Of a stretch of DNA of 64,000 nucleotides, positions 52,606 through 64,000 are shown piece by piece; position 1 is the first letter of the stretch; every line of letters starts with the position of its first letter. The translations under genes and the position numbers were made by a program. Under the pieces are notes generated by a model, which saw only the letters and a program-made list of their open reading frames with translations, was not told where the DNA came from and did no database searches. Origin of the DNA: Ficedula albicollis (lineage: Eukaryota > Chordata > Aves > Passeriformes > Muscicapidae); the NCBI RefSeq assembly GCF_000247815.1, contig NC_021671.1:21571267-21635266 (forward strand), in the 5' to 3' direction.

Positions 52606-55156
52606 ATATGCATGATACAAATAAACACATACACAAAAGGACTACTGGCCATTTTAAAATTCTTTTCCATCTCAATTCAGAAGACACAAGGTCACTTACA
52701 TTCCTGTGTTGCTGAAGGTGCTCCTTCTTTGCACGATAATTTGCTGCTGCTCCTGGTGAGCATGAAGCCTAGATATTCACCAGGTGTTGAAAAATCTTCC
52801 TTATAAAGAGTATAATAAGAAACTTGGGAACATGTCTATAGGCTCCTGTTTCTGGATTATCAAAGATTTTTCTAGAACATTATAATTGGACATTTAGGAC
52901 AACTTAAGCATTAAGAAATTATTTTTATTTTGGTTTTGTATTGCAAAGGCTGTTCCTCTGTCTTCAAGAGCTCAACTAAAATAGGAGTAACTACTAAGGT
53001 ATGAAAATACTGAAGGAAATATTTTACAGTGTTTAATTAGAGTTGAGTCACACTGTAGTCCTACACTTGACTTGCAAACGCTTTTGGACTTGACACCTAT
53101 AAAATGCTGAAATATTTTCTGCAGCCTGTGATCTCAGATATCCTTTTTCACTTTTTGAAGTTATGTAACTTTAATAGACACCACAGGAGCAAATTACTAG
53201 AGCTAGGAGTCACATGTTCTTAGAAAGTAAATAAAGGCAATGGCTGTAAACATCTTTAGTAGATGGTGATCTTAAGAATTAGATCATAAAGCATGATTAT
53301 TTCGATGCAGAATGACTTATGTGTGCATGTCCTACAGCAGGAAGCCACAGACTACTGGTCAGAGCATCCATTTCCCTCTGTAATCTTTTGAAAGTCTATT
53401 TCAGCTTAGAAATTGCGGAGACTTCTATAAGGAAGGTAATTATGTAACAAGTATAAGTCATTTTACAAATGCAGAAAGAGAGAGAAGTTTAAAGAAGCAC
53501 AGACTTCGCATCTGTAAAAAGGTAAGCTTTTGTAACTAATTTGAAATAGAAAGAGTTGCATCAATAAAAATAAAAAAGCACCATTTTTGTTTTACAGATC
53601 AGCAGAATTGTATAAGGCTTTTAAGCTATCCTAAAGTTAAGAACATACATAGAATCACATCAACCCCTCAGTATAAAAGTATATACTCATCTCATGTTAT
53701 GAGATGGGACGACCGCATCCCTGTGAGCTCATAAAAAGAGTGGTTTGGTACTTCCATAAGAGATGACAATGGCTGCTATGGACCTCTATTTTCTCTTCCT
53801 ACAAAAGTAATACCCTAAACTATTAAATACTGCAGTTCAGAATAACAGGGAGATGAAAAAGGGAGATGAAACAACCTGGATTCATTGGAAGCACTCAGTA
53901 ATCTCAGAGGGGATAAACAGAGCTCAAAGATGAAAGAGGTTCAGAAACTATCTTAATCAACTCAACATTCACACACCATCCCCCCCAAATTTTTCAAAGT
54001 AGTGTTAATTTAGGTTTTAGAACTGTGTGCTAAAGAACAGCCAAGAAAATAGCAAAAAGCTCAGGAGAAAAAAAAAACAACTATCAAACATCTTTATTTT
54101 TGTTTGTTTGTTTTTAAAAAGCCTTTTGCTGTTATATTCTAACCCTTTTTCATTCTAGATTCGGTGCATTAAAGAGATCTGTATTTCTGAGGAAAATAAT
54201 CAGGGAAGCTGTAAATGGTAGATATTTAAAGTTTATTTCAAGTTAATAATTTTTTTTCTTTTCTCAAAACAACTGAATGGGAGGGAGGCCAGAGGTACCC
54301 TGTAGTGTAGGACAGCCTCCAACCTGGAGAAAGCACCTATGGACTCCACAGCTGTCTGTCAGCTTGGGTTCCTGTAAATCTCACACCCACAAATGCAGAA
54401 GGGCCACTCCTGTGTTCAACCCCATCACACTGACTTTGGTAGCACAAAGGCCAACACAGCACACAGGTCTTGGTAGCACAAAATAACAGCTGCCAGCAAT
54501 TTAATCCAAACATAAATTTTAAAAGAGAGTATTAAACACGACCATAAGGAAGACCTCAGGTTTGGTTACTATTAATGTTCTAGAATATACCCTGAATTAG
54601 GAGATTTGCTAGCCATTTGCATATTGCTAGATTTTAAAAATAGAAAACTAAATGCCTTTAGAGCAGCTCAAATATGATAAAATCAGTCCATGCCATGAAG
54701 CCAGTTCCTTTCCAGCACAAGAATGCCTTGATAAAAAAGGAGCGCACGGAAATGTATATTCTTTCCCATAAGATAGCCATTCATTAGCACACAGTGATAT
54801 TTCACAACACAGGAATTAAATGTCCAAATGAGGAACTTTAATTAGTTTTTTGAATCCAGGAGGCATATCAACCCTCTGCATATCAGTGTTGAGAGAAATA
54901 CTGTGAAAGAGACCATTTCACAAAACGGTCTGTAATGTGGTAAAATGGCCAAGTACTACATCTGAAATAGTATGTCAAAATAGGTTCCAGCAGAAAAAAA
55001 ACTTACTGCAGCTGGTGCCCAGTCATGTGATTTTCATGGATTCCATGATTATAAAGCAAGAATTGTGCAGCACAAACACTGCTAAAATGCTGGCGTAGGA
55101 GTATTATTCACATGCTTTTGTGACTGGGCTTCAGCGCTGGTAGATGGAAATGATTT

Positions 55157-55300
55157 TACTTGTCCAGAGCTGCTGCCCGCCCACAGCAGCCCGGCTGCTC
55201 CGGCTGGTGGTGCTGCCTCCCCCCTGCCTCCTCCCTCCCTCCCTCCCTCCCTCCGCCCCCACGGCTGCGCGCACACGCACCCCCGTGGGCTGCTCATTGC
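55157..55300 (-). promoter_or_regulatory. GC-rich, CpG-containing patch; possible internal promoter
   Basis: In an otherwise AT-rich 17-kb intron, this 144-bp stretch is strongly GC-rich. It has about ten CpG, a GC box (GGGGCGG on the minus strand) and a (CCCT)n run at about 55225-55255. No TATA box or known exon adjoins it. A start of a shorter SHROOM2 transcript that would splice to the exon at 39080 is possible. It could equally be a low-complexity GC patch. Confidence 0.3.
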
Positions 55301-56310
55301 TGCTCATTTTGGAATCCCTACAGTAAGTATAGAGGGCTATAAAAAACTAGAAATATAGGGAGTGGTCTCTTCAGCTAAGCCATAAGCAATGCAAAATACA
55401 ATAATATAAACCCACAAATAAATAGGAACTTTTTACAAGATGTTATGGTCACAGCTAGAGTGAACATTTGCTACAGTTCATAATTTCCTCTCCCTTGAGA
55501 ACTTAATACCACTTACAGAACCGAGGAAAGCCTATAGAGGTTATTTTTTCCTATGCACGGGTTCCCTCTGTTATGAAACCCAGAGCTGTCAGACCTGGCG
55601 ATAGCAGCGTATGCACAACCTCAGCAGCTGCAGAATCAGGGATTGCTGAAATCACTGCTTACACTACAATGGGCCAGGATGAGGACAACCCTCAGCATGC
55701 TAGACATCTGAAGGATTTTAACTACACTGTGCATACAGTCACACCTTTGAAAAGGGTTTGAAAACATTGTACATTAATTAAAACATGAATTAACAGAGAA
55801 AATTTGAGCTCTTCAAACAGTAAAACAAATTTTACTGTTTTCTATTCATGTACTGTATTCTGTAAAGGAACAAGAAAAGGAAAGTCCAATTTACAGCACT
55901 ACTATGTTTCAGCAGCATGCTGTCTTTGTCAAGGATAATACTGGAAATCTGTTTTTGGATTCGTCAGGGCCCCCACCTACCCCCCAAAAAAACCCATAAC
56001 TATCATTTCATGCACACAGATAAGGATCAACTGCCTCTGAACAAACTATAATATGCTCAACACTCAGCAATTTCTTTAAGCTTACACTAGAGTCCCCAAA
56101 ATTTTCAGTCCCAACATTAATCCTGTTGTGCACATTGAAGTTATGTGTGGAGAAAGAGGGAAATAAGGGAAAAAGGCACTACAGTAACTGAAACCATCAC
56201 AGCAGAACTTGGAGTTTGAGTCAGGAAAAGATCAGATCAGAGAAATTTGTCAGAAAGACTTGTCAAAATCAAATCTTTTAGAGAGAGAAATTTAAAAATA
56301 CTATACTTAC

Positions 56311-56414
56311 CTTACAGTGCAGTTCCTTTCATCCAGTTTGTTAATGTTAGAGAAAATACACTCCCCATCTTCCTTTAAATCCTCTGCTTGCCTCCTTACT
56401 TCAACTGATACTTC
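56311..56414 (-). CDS. SHROOM2: SHROOM2 short exon (probably exon 5)
   Basis: This exon has 34 codons plus two bases of a split Arg codon. It was found by asking what joins the large exon (ending in phase 0) to the next one (needing two carried bases). Direct joining of those two exons would give a stop at the third codon. Here an acceptor CTCTTTTAG|GAA at 56415-56416 and a strong donor AG|GTAAGTATAG at 56309-56310 enclose a frame starting EVSVEVRRQAEDLKEDGE. Human SHROOM2 continues after its STDHYKQ with EASVELRRQAGDPGE, so the first half matches well. The second half, including CIFSNINKLDERNC, is not recognisably conserved. The phases, 0 in and 2 out, fit both neighbours exactly. Confidence 0.93.
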
Positions 56415-58320
56415 CTAAAAGAGGTTTATAGTACAAGTAAGAGACCAAGTCATCATGTTTCAGACTCCTAACAAATCTGTGATTATGGAACCTCTTATTT
56501 GTGGGTTTGCTCTGTTTGAATATACATGAAGTCAACAGCATAGCATGTTTTAAGCTTGTTTGGTTTTAAGCAGTACAGTGTGCTCTGTGACCTCTTGCAC
56601 TGCACTCCCAACCTGGCTGTGCTTGCGCTGCTGCTCTGCTTTGCTGATCTACAGAAGAGCTTAACATTTACATAAACGTTTGCAACTTCCATTTGGCAAA
56701 AACAAACAAAAAGAGGCACAGAAGTTGCAGAAGAGTTGCTCACATTTTATGAGATGCAAGTATGCACCAGGTTGTGAATCCCCGTGCGTGTACTTTATTT
56801 GCTCAGTAAAACACCAACAGTGCTGTTCCAGAACGTTATTATCTCACTATCTTCAAACAACCCCACCCAAAGCATAGCTTTGCATTACAAACACTGAACC
56901 TACAGGAAATTTAATTGCGCATTAGCACTGGAATAATCTGAATCATATATGCAAAATAACATCTTTATTTACTTCAGTCTGTTGTAAGCATCTTCAATGC
57001 ACTTATCACCATATTTTCCAGGTGCCTAAACAGGTGTCTGTTTTTTGCCCCAGGAGGCCTATACTGAACTTAAGGGCACTGATTAATCATCCAGAAATGC
57101 ATACAGGGAATAGATTATATGATTTTTTTCTGCTGGGTAGGCAATTATTTAATAATTAAGTGAATCTAATTTTCAAAGTAACTTCCAGGTGAATATTTTC
57201 AGTGCTTGGAATCTCTACTCTAGTAAATTATCTGCATAGTTAAGTCTGCACATAGAGCTCAAAAATAACTTTTGCCTAACTTAAAGACACAAAAAACTCA
57301 GGAAAGACAGTCCAAAACTCTTAGAGATCAACATTTTTGTTTCTTTTTGCACTATTATCATTCTACTCCGTGTCTACACACACACAGAGGCGACTGTGTA
57401 TGTACGTATGCAATGTTTTTACCAAGAGGGGAAAAAATTAGAGAAAAAGTAATATACAACTGCATTGCTTCAATTCTATTCTTGCAGAAGACGAAGTTCA
57501 ACACAGGTTGAACACACTGTGACTCCTCATACATATCAGGCAATCTTGTAGCTTGAACGACATCTTTTAGCAGAACTAAAGAGACCTGGTTTCTCTGTTT
57601 ACTTCTAGTGCCACCTGCCAACCATTGCCTGGCCCTGCTCAGTTAAAGATTAACGCAATATTTACTTGCAAGTTGAACAGTCATCTCTTGAAGGAATAAA
57701 TGTATACATCTTAAATCAAGCAAACTGACATAAAACAAAACATTAAGCAATTTCATTGTTGCTGTGGCTTTAACATTAACAGGCATATTTGTAATCTCTA
57801 AACTTTATTAGGCAGAAATTTTGTCCTATGTAGCTTTTGTGGGAAGCAAGTTTAGAAGAAAAGGGGAAATCCGTGGAAATTATTTGACCATTAAAAAATT
57901 AGACAAAAGTATGTATTATTTACATGTGCAATACTTTTCTTCATGTTTTCAGAGAATTCAAACGGGGAATACAGCCACACTAATGAAAAAATAAGCCTGG
58001 GTAAAAATTGCTTTGAACCTTAAAAATCTCTACTGTAAAAAAGAGGATATTAGCAAATCAATCATGGTTTTTTTTCCATCTGACTACAACACACACAATA
58101 AATTACTTTGATCCAATTGCTCTTGTGCAGTTTGATCTTTGATCTTCCTTCCTTATTTTACTTAAGATAATATTTACTCCTTTACAGACAAAAGGCAAAC
58201 ACCATATTACATAGTGTTCCTAATTTGGAAATTTTCATAAACATTTTCTTTTCCCCTCCACTCCTCTACTGTCCTCCACCACCCTGGGCAACTAAAGCAT
58301 AACACAAAAGACACTTGTAC
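56415..58320 (-). other. SHROOM2 intron, 1.9 kb
   Basis: This is a phase-0 intron with GTACAAG donor and CTCTTTTAG acceptor. No repeat or gene is recognised within it. Confidence 0.9.
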
Positions 58321-60961
58321 CTGTTTGTAGAAATCAGTGGAAGGGGATGATCTAGACCTCTCATGGGTGTATTGGGATTTCCCTTGCTGTTCATGGCCTG
58401 TATCGAGGATATTATCAGCTGAATGGTACCTTCCTGAGCCCCTTGGCTCTATTGCCTTCCACTGCTCCTTCCACGATGCCTCATATTCTGCAAAGGTTCC
58501 CAGGCGCTGTGGCTGTGCAGATTTTCCAATCCTCTCAGCAGCCTTATTGCTGCTGCTATGGTGGACACTATCTTTTAAAGCATGAGCAGTTTCAAGTCCA
58601 ACAGAGGCTACCCGACCTCTTCTCTCATACCACAGCCCCTCTCCCTCTTGTGCTTTCCTATCTGGCCTCTCAGGCTGCCCCTCTGCCAGACCATGGGGAC
58701 CTGGTTTCTGTGATGATTTTCTAGATGCAGGCTTACTTGTTTCTTCAAAAAATTTCCACCTGTCTGCAAATGAGCCCAGGGCTTCTTCTGATATATTTGG
58801 ATGGCAATGAGCATGGCATTCATCCTCTGACATGCCCACCTCATTCATCTTCTCTGGTTCTGAGTATGACTTCAGTTTTTGCTCTATTGTGAACCTCTTC
58901 CTGGCTCCAATCCGAGAAATGTGATGAGTGCCACTCCCTGTAGGGTTTGGTTTGGCTTGTGTAGCCTCAAGAAATCCAGAGACATCTTCAGAAACCAAAG
59001 CCAGTAATGAAGAGCTGTAACTACCAGTTTTCCTCTCAGGTGACCTGGGCACGTATTCAGCGGGGCTGGGCTCCAAGTCCCGACGTCTGAAGGATGTCGC
59101 GCTCAGAACCCTGGCCTGTGCTTCCTTGAGGTGATCTTTGTAGGTGCTGGTAGAGTTTGTGTCTGGGGAGGTGGTGACATTCTCTGTTGAATCTGGTTTC
59201 CACGTCTCACCGCACTCCTCTGTTTCAGATGACCCTACTAGTGTAGCAGTACTTCTGCTTTTCTGCAGCTTTGCTCTTCTCATTTGGATCTCATTTCTGA
59301 GGGTTGTTGCAAAACGATCACTCCTTCGTGCCTGTTTAGACAGGTGAGTGTCAAATGAGGTCTGTCGTTCTGTTACCACTTCTGGCTTGTTGTCAGACTG
59401 TTTTTTCCCTTCCTGAGCTAAAGAGTGCAACATTGGCGTCTTCTGAGGAGAAATCTTGCTACTCTCATCTTTCCCCCACCTAAAATCTTTTTGAGCAGAT
59501 CTGTTTTCAGTGGTATGGACACAGCCCTTTCCATACTCCTGCTGACTATGCCTCGTTTCACTTTCCTCAGAGCTGTTCTCAGAGCTTTTCTTTTGTCCAG
59601 ATTTTTCAGTATGATTAAGTTTTTTAGATTCTTCTACTAAAGCACACCTAGCATCTCCCTCTCTGTCCACTGGGTAATGACCACTGTTTTCACACCTTGT
59701 CAGTGAAGATTCAATAGATTGTTGAGGTAGATAGTGTTTTGGGTTTGGGGCCATGGTAGTAACTGCAGAATTTTCATGAGGTCCAAGTGACACATCGGTT
59801 CCCACTGCAGGTTTCCAGCTGTCATCCTTGAGCCTTAGTGGCTTTGAGCTTCCCTGAGCAGGCTGTTTTGCTGTCACACAATAATACCGGCTCTGTCCAG
59901 TGTTGTCCACCTTCTGTTCAGCAGCACTGTTCAAAGAAGAAGTGTTGAGCAGACTGGCTTGGTTTGGACTGTAGCCATGAAAATTACCTGTAGTTAACTC
60001 CTGAATGCCACTGTAGGACAGATAATGTTGCTGATCTTTAGGTGCAGCTAAGATTCTTGCACTGTGATAAAAGGTGCTTTCATCGCTGTACTGGTGCTGG
60101 TGGTGGTAAGTGTAAGCAGGCTGTGCAAACCTAACGTCGGTGCTGGACAAGGATGGCTGCAGTTTGTTCACAGCTCCTGCATTACTACTGTACCTTTCAC
60201 CAGCTGAAGAAAAAGTGTGTTCTGAACTGAGATCAGATTTATAATTCGAGTTGCTGATCCTCCTGTCACATGTTCTGGAGGGCCGCTGCTGCTGCTCTGC
60301 AGTTTCCAAACTCCAGTCACTCCTGGGCTGAGATCGGTTCAGGGCTGTAAAGTGCTGTGTGCTGGCACCCTCTGAGTACACAGGGCCATGGGCTTTCTCA
60401 TGGCCCTTGGTGGCAGCAAAGCTGTCACTACGGAGAGGAGGAGGTGGGGGGGGAGGAGATGAAGACTTCTTCTTATCAGGAACATACCAGACAGGTCCAA
60501 AACTGGATCTTCCTGAGCTAGTGAACTTGGCATCTGGGTGTTCCTCTGTTCTAGGACCTTTGTTGTTCTCGTATTGAATGGGAGCTGGCAAATACCCAGG
60601 TTTGTCCTCTGTTCCACTGCTGTCATTCAAAAACTGGCTAGACTTGCTTCCATGCTTAGCAGTCTCCCAGGGGCCCACTTTGTAAAGCATGTTCTCTGTC
60701 GAAGAAGTGTCTGCATTGGACAGAGTGTGGTCAGGGGTGCTAGAACTCGTGGAGAAAGATCCATAGGCTGAATCCCGCTTGCTTTGGCTCCCTAGATGAT
60801 CAATGCTACTATTAGACCTTGCAGAAGAAAGTCTTCCATACTGGGTTACTTGGGGAGTGTGGTCCCAGCTGTCCATACTTCCCAAAGAGCTGAATTGGTC
60901 AGAAGTGCGAAATAGACTTGACTGATCCCATGAGTTTGACAGGTCATTAGAAGAACAACTA
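58321..60961 (-). CDS. SHROOM2: SHROOM2 large exon (probably exon 4) with ASD1
   Basis: The exon encodes 880 complete codons plus the last base of a split codon. The acceptor reads ttccttcag before the exon, at 60962-60963, and the donor is CAG|GTACAAG at 58320, phase 0. In exon-peptide numbering, residues about 40-65 hold SNSSIDHLG and KRDSAYGSFSTSSSTPDHTL, a serine-rich block shared with mammals. A seven-proline tract lies near 169-177 and is followed by LRSDSFAATK. The ASD1 actin-binding motif, RRSDRFATTLRNEIQMRRAK onward, is at about 541-575. Further conserved blocks are RFTIEQKLKSYSEPEKMNEV (about 684), FADRWKFFEETSKP (about 729), LGTFAEYEASWKEQWKA (about 820) and RSRSSPSTDFYKQ at the end. 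The rest is low-complexity and probably disordered. The open frame continues 38 codons past the donor into the intron, but the donor and the homology both stop at KQ. Confidence 0.96.
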
Positions 60962-61351
60962 CTGAAGGAAACAAAAGAAAAGTGTCAGAATAAATATCAA
61001 AATGTCAAAAAATGCCATAACATAATTATAATCACCCAAGATCCATAAGAATAAATATCAAAATGTCAAAAAATGCCATAACATAATTATAATCACCCAT
61101 TTTAATAATACTGGTTAAGATCCATCAGAAGAAAGTCTTCCATACTGGGTTACTTGGGGAGTGTGGTCCCAGCTGTCCATACTTCCCAAAGAGCTGAATT
61201 GGTCAGAAGTGCGAAATAGACTTGACTGATCCCATGAGTTTGACAGGTCATTAGAAGAACAACTACTGAAGGAAACAAAAGAAAAGTGTCAGAATAAATA
61301 TCAAAATGTCAAAAAATGCCATAACATAATTATAATCACCCAAGATCCATA
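60822..61351. repeat. Tandem duplication covering the 5' edge of the SHROOM2 large exon
   Basis: Bases 60822-61047 reappear at 61126-61351 (offset 304) and look identical over 226 bp. The unit contains the first 140 bp of the exon, its acceptor and 86 bp of intron. Between the copies, 52 bp (60987-61038) is also repeated at 61048-61099. The 61126-61265 part is therefore a decoy copy of exon sequence with a complete acceptor but no donor. Confidence 0.95.
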
Positions 61352-64000
61352 TGCACAGCAGTTAAAGACAATCTAACAAAATTGAAAGTTTGAACACAAA
61401 GTCAGGGCTCCAACTTTATACTCCACCACTGATTCAAAGCTTGAAACCTTAGTAAGTAACTCAGCTTCCCTATTTAAGTTTGCCAGTAAGTAATATGCAT
61501 TTGTCTCCTTGAAGGGTCCCTTCTCCCCTTGCAAATTGTTGATTTTGCTGACGTTTAAAAAAATTAATTTGTGCTCCATTAGCTCCCTCTTTCCCAGGAC
61601 AGACACCAACTTATTTTTCAGCTTATTTTCCAGGCACCCCGATTCTTCCAGCTATTAAACTCACATACTTCCTCTCTTCATGTCTGAAACATAACTCTAA
61701 ACTTCTTCAACCCATGATGTTATTTTCTCATCAGTAAGTTACTCCCATAAAGTTATATCCACACCGGCCTATTCGTTTGATATTTTAACTTTTAAGCAGA
61801 GATGCACTAAATGCATTTGTCTCAAATACCACCTGCACAGGCACCTTAGCAGTGTGGTTTCAAACCACTCTCAGGCTGACACTATTACAACAACATTCAA
61901 TTCCACCCAGTTCCACAACATTGTTATGAAAACTTTAGGAGATGCCAAAGCAACATAAGCTCTGCATGGCCAAACAAACTTGTAACATTCCTTCCAGAAT
62001 CCTTACCAGTTTCTCCCTACCATTCTTTCCTCTATAAAATCCTTTTTGACAGTGTACTTTCTTCAGGTCTTTTGCCAAGGACACTATTCCAAAATCCTGC
62101 TGCTTCTGTTACTTTCTTACCCTGTGAGTTTTGTTTGTTTTGTTTAATTTTCTTTAATTTCTTTTCTCTCTCACAGTACCCACTTCCTGTCAATCCAACA
62201 CATTGATGCTGAGATGACAGTCTTTCCAATTATTCTCATCACATCTCCCTGTTTGAACTTCACTGGCAGCTCCTCCTGCTTTTATATATCAAATTCAAAT
62301 TCTTGCCTTTGCATGCAAAGCCCCTGGGTAGAAATCCCAGAATTATTCCACTTCCCTGTAGCTATAATTATATGAAGCATCTATCAAATCTTGTGCTGTA
62401 AAGAGGCCTATGAAAGCTAGCAATGAAATTAGATTAGTCCACATAAAAAAAATACAAAGAGTGATAGAGGTATTATCTTCTGTCGAAAATATTGCAAAGG
62501 TCAACTCAACGGTTCTTTGGAATTCAGTACTAACAGAATTACTTTTCCCCCCCTCTACTACTGCAGCCTTTTAAACTTCTTTTCTTATACAACATGGTCA
62601 AAAGCAATTTATATGAAATAATGTATACTTTATGCTTATTTTCTAAAAGCATTCTATTAACAAGATACACTAGCAATGGCGTCATCTTGTGGGGTTTTAT
62701 GTTCTTTCATTTGTTTATTTTCAGCACTCAAAACATCTTGCTGAATCCTTAAAAAGGTCTTGTCATCTTAGGCTGATACTGTGTTTCATGTAAAAAGTAT
62801 CTTGGTAATTACTAGGATTTTTTTGTCAAAGAAAAATGTAAGCCAGATATTACTAAGAATTGCTGATATTCCAACTCCCTTAAGCACTAAGCAGATCATT
62901 AAGGTTGGAAAACACCTTTAAGTTCATAAAATCCAAACAGATACTTAGCATTAATTAAAAGAAAGATGCCACTTGTGCAGGAAAGTCTCCGTTTACAGGT
63001 CTCATGTAAATCTGCTGGTATCAAATGTGAAGCAGAAATCATCAGCATAGAAGGTCAAAGCCCTGCTAGAAAATGCCTAATGGAAACCCAGCAGAAGCAG
63101 CATACACTTTAAAGAAGGACAGGAAGGTTTCAAATGGCATGTTTCTGCAAAGCATGGCCTCCTGTGGTCCTAAACTGAAGGGTAATCCTGTGAATCCTGA
63201 CATGGAAGAGATTCCAAATGTCAGTTCTCTGCCTGAGCCTGGATGGCCTCCCAGGATATCCTCCTCCGATGGCTGTTTTAGAGCAGATTCATAAAAGCAC
63301 CTATACTGCTGGTCAAAATCTGGCAGGTGAAGTCCAGAAATAATCTACAAACATCATCCCTTGGCCACATTGGCCAGTAAACACCTTTCCCAACCCTGGG
63401 GCATGAGCTTCTGTTCCTGGACCCTTACAGAAATGATCTCATCTCAGCAACTGCATGGGATTACAAATCAGATGCACCTGACCCTAACTACCCCAAAACC
63501 TCAGTTTAGGTAGCCTTCTCAAAGTAAACTGGTCCCACAGCCACATCTGTAATACCAGAATGAAGCAGAAGAGGTGATGGAGTTCATCCTGGACAAATGG
63601 GCACAGAAACAAACCCAAGCACCTCTCACTTATAGAATACCCTAGTGCAAGAAAATGCAGGGTTTAAACTTTCAGCAACTTAAGGTAGCTCACTTACACT
63701 CCTCCCAGAAAAGTGGACTCAGCCTTAGTTTAGGAAGGGCCAGGAAAAAAGTCTCCACCATGTTATTAAGGTGTGACTTCTGTGAAAAAGACAGAAGATT
63801 CACAGAGGGAAATGAAGTCGCAGAAAGCTTTACAAGCTCTAGCTCTCTAGCCTTGCATGAGAGGCATCTAGACCTAGCCTAGTGCTTCCAAGGTAACTTA
63901 AAATTTTTGCATTAATGTCACATGATAAAAAACCCATACATACAGTGCTGGATGTGGAGGGCTGGGTTCCAGGACTACCCTCTCTCCTATATACTGGTAC
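60962..64000 (-). other. SHROOM2 upstream intron, partial
   Basis: This is the intron upstream of the large exon and it runs off the window. It holds the partial-exon duplication up to 61351 and a small CR1 remnant near 62890. I find no further SHROOM2 exon or PDZ-domain coding sequence in it. Confidence 0.8.
62890..62945 (-). mobile_element. Small decayed CR1 remnant
   Basis: AGATCATTAAGGTTGGAAAA then CACCTTTAAGTTCATAAAAT resembles the reverse complement of the CR1 3' end (TCATTAAGGTTGGAAAAGAC type). Only about 55 bases are recognisable. Confidence 0.55.

Larger units (their letters stand above)
39081..56310 (-). other. SHROOM2 long intron, 17.2 kb
   Basis: The intron runs from GTAAGTATAG to TTTTCTCTAG, phase 2. 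It contains two CR1 insertions (50863-50995 and 51237-52105), a GC-rich patch (55157-55300), and A-rich and CA-rich patches (49270-49325, 52586-52605). The neighbouring exons join in frame directly across it, so no further exon is required. Elsewhere I see unique AT-rich sequence only. Confidence 0.88.
20065..64000 (-). other. SHROOM2: SHROOM2 gene, 3' portion (seven exons, six complete introns, 3' UTR)
   Basis: This is the 3' part of a Shroom-family gene. Shroom proteins bind F-actin through ASD1 and recruit Rho kinase (ROCK) through ASD2, which drives apical or cortical actomyosin contraction. SHROOM2 rather than SHROOM3 or SHROOM4 is indicated by the C-terminal ending SLQPERLK just before the stop, by the block [19 protein letters not shown], and by [18 protein letters not shown], all very close to the human SHROOM2 sequence as I remember it. 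SHROOM3 has a longer and different C-terminus. The seven exons total 4,771 coding bases and join without a frame break. Upstream exons, including the start codon and PDZ domain, are outside the window. Human SHROOM2 has ten exons as I recall, so these are probably exons 4 to 10. In humans the gene is on Xp22; the matching avian region is autosomal, on chromosome 1 in chicken. Confidence 0.96.

Noticed and set aside
58207..58320. Extension of the large SHROOM2 exon past KQ for 38 more codons
   Set aside because: The CAG|GTACAAG donor and the human protein both end the exon at KQ, and the following exon continues the homology. The extension is intron read-through.

Overview
The window is vertebrate nuclear DNA, and almost certainly avian. 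It is AT-rich with long introns. It carries several CR1 LINE fragments and one tRNA-Ile-derived SINE with a CR1-like 3' tail, which resembles the TguSINE1 family I know from songbirds. A passerine bird is the best guess, and the species cannot be named. There are no bacterial, phage, CRISPR or organellar features.

One gene explains the right two thirds. Seven exons on the minus strand (60961 down to 22642) splice in frame into about 1,590 residues of SHROOM2 (formerly APXL), an actin-binding and ROCK-binding cytoskeletal scaffold. They include the very large exon with the ASD1 actin-binding motif (58321-60961), a short 104-bp exon (56311-56414), two mid-size exons (38328-39080 and 34130-34681) and three exons that complete the C-terminal ASD2 coiled coil (33051-33231, 27081-27353, 22642-22908). 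Every junction has GT/AG borders on the minus strand and matching phases. The 5' exons with the start codon and PDZ domain lie beyond base 64000. A 3' UTR of about 2.6 kb runs to an AATAAA at 20080-20085 with a GT-rich element just downstream.

The left 20 kb lies downstream of SHROOM2, and I find no protein-coding gene in it. It holds a CR1 fragment, the SINE, a perfect AAAGC pentamer array of about 400 bp touching the SHROOM2 3' end, and a minisatellite of 14-bp units arranged as 42-bp triplets. That minisatellite is split by an uninterrupted run of 1,024 C.

The most notable unexplained structure is a set of near-identical local tandem duplications: 108-806, 1791-1996, 30123-32511, 51662-51876 and 60822-61351. 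The last copies a SHROOM2 splice acceptor plus the first 140 bp of its largest exon. These, and the C tract, are either recent real mutations or assembly artefacts; read data would decide. I found no new defence-type or enzymatic system here.
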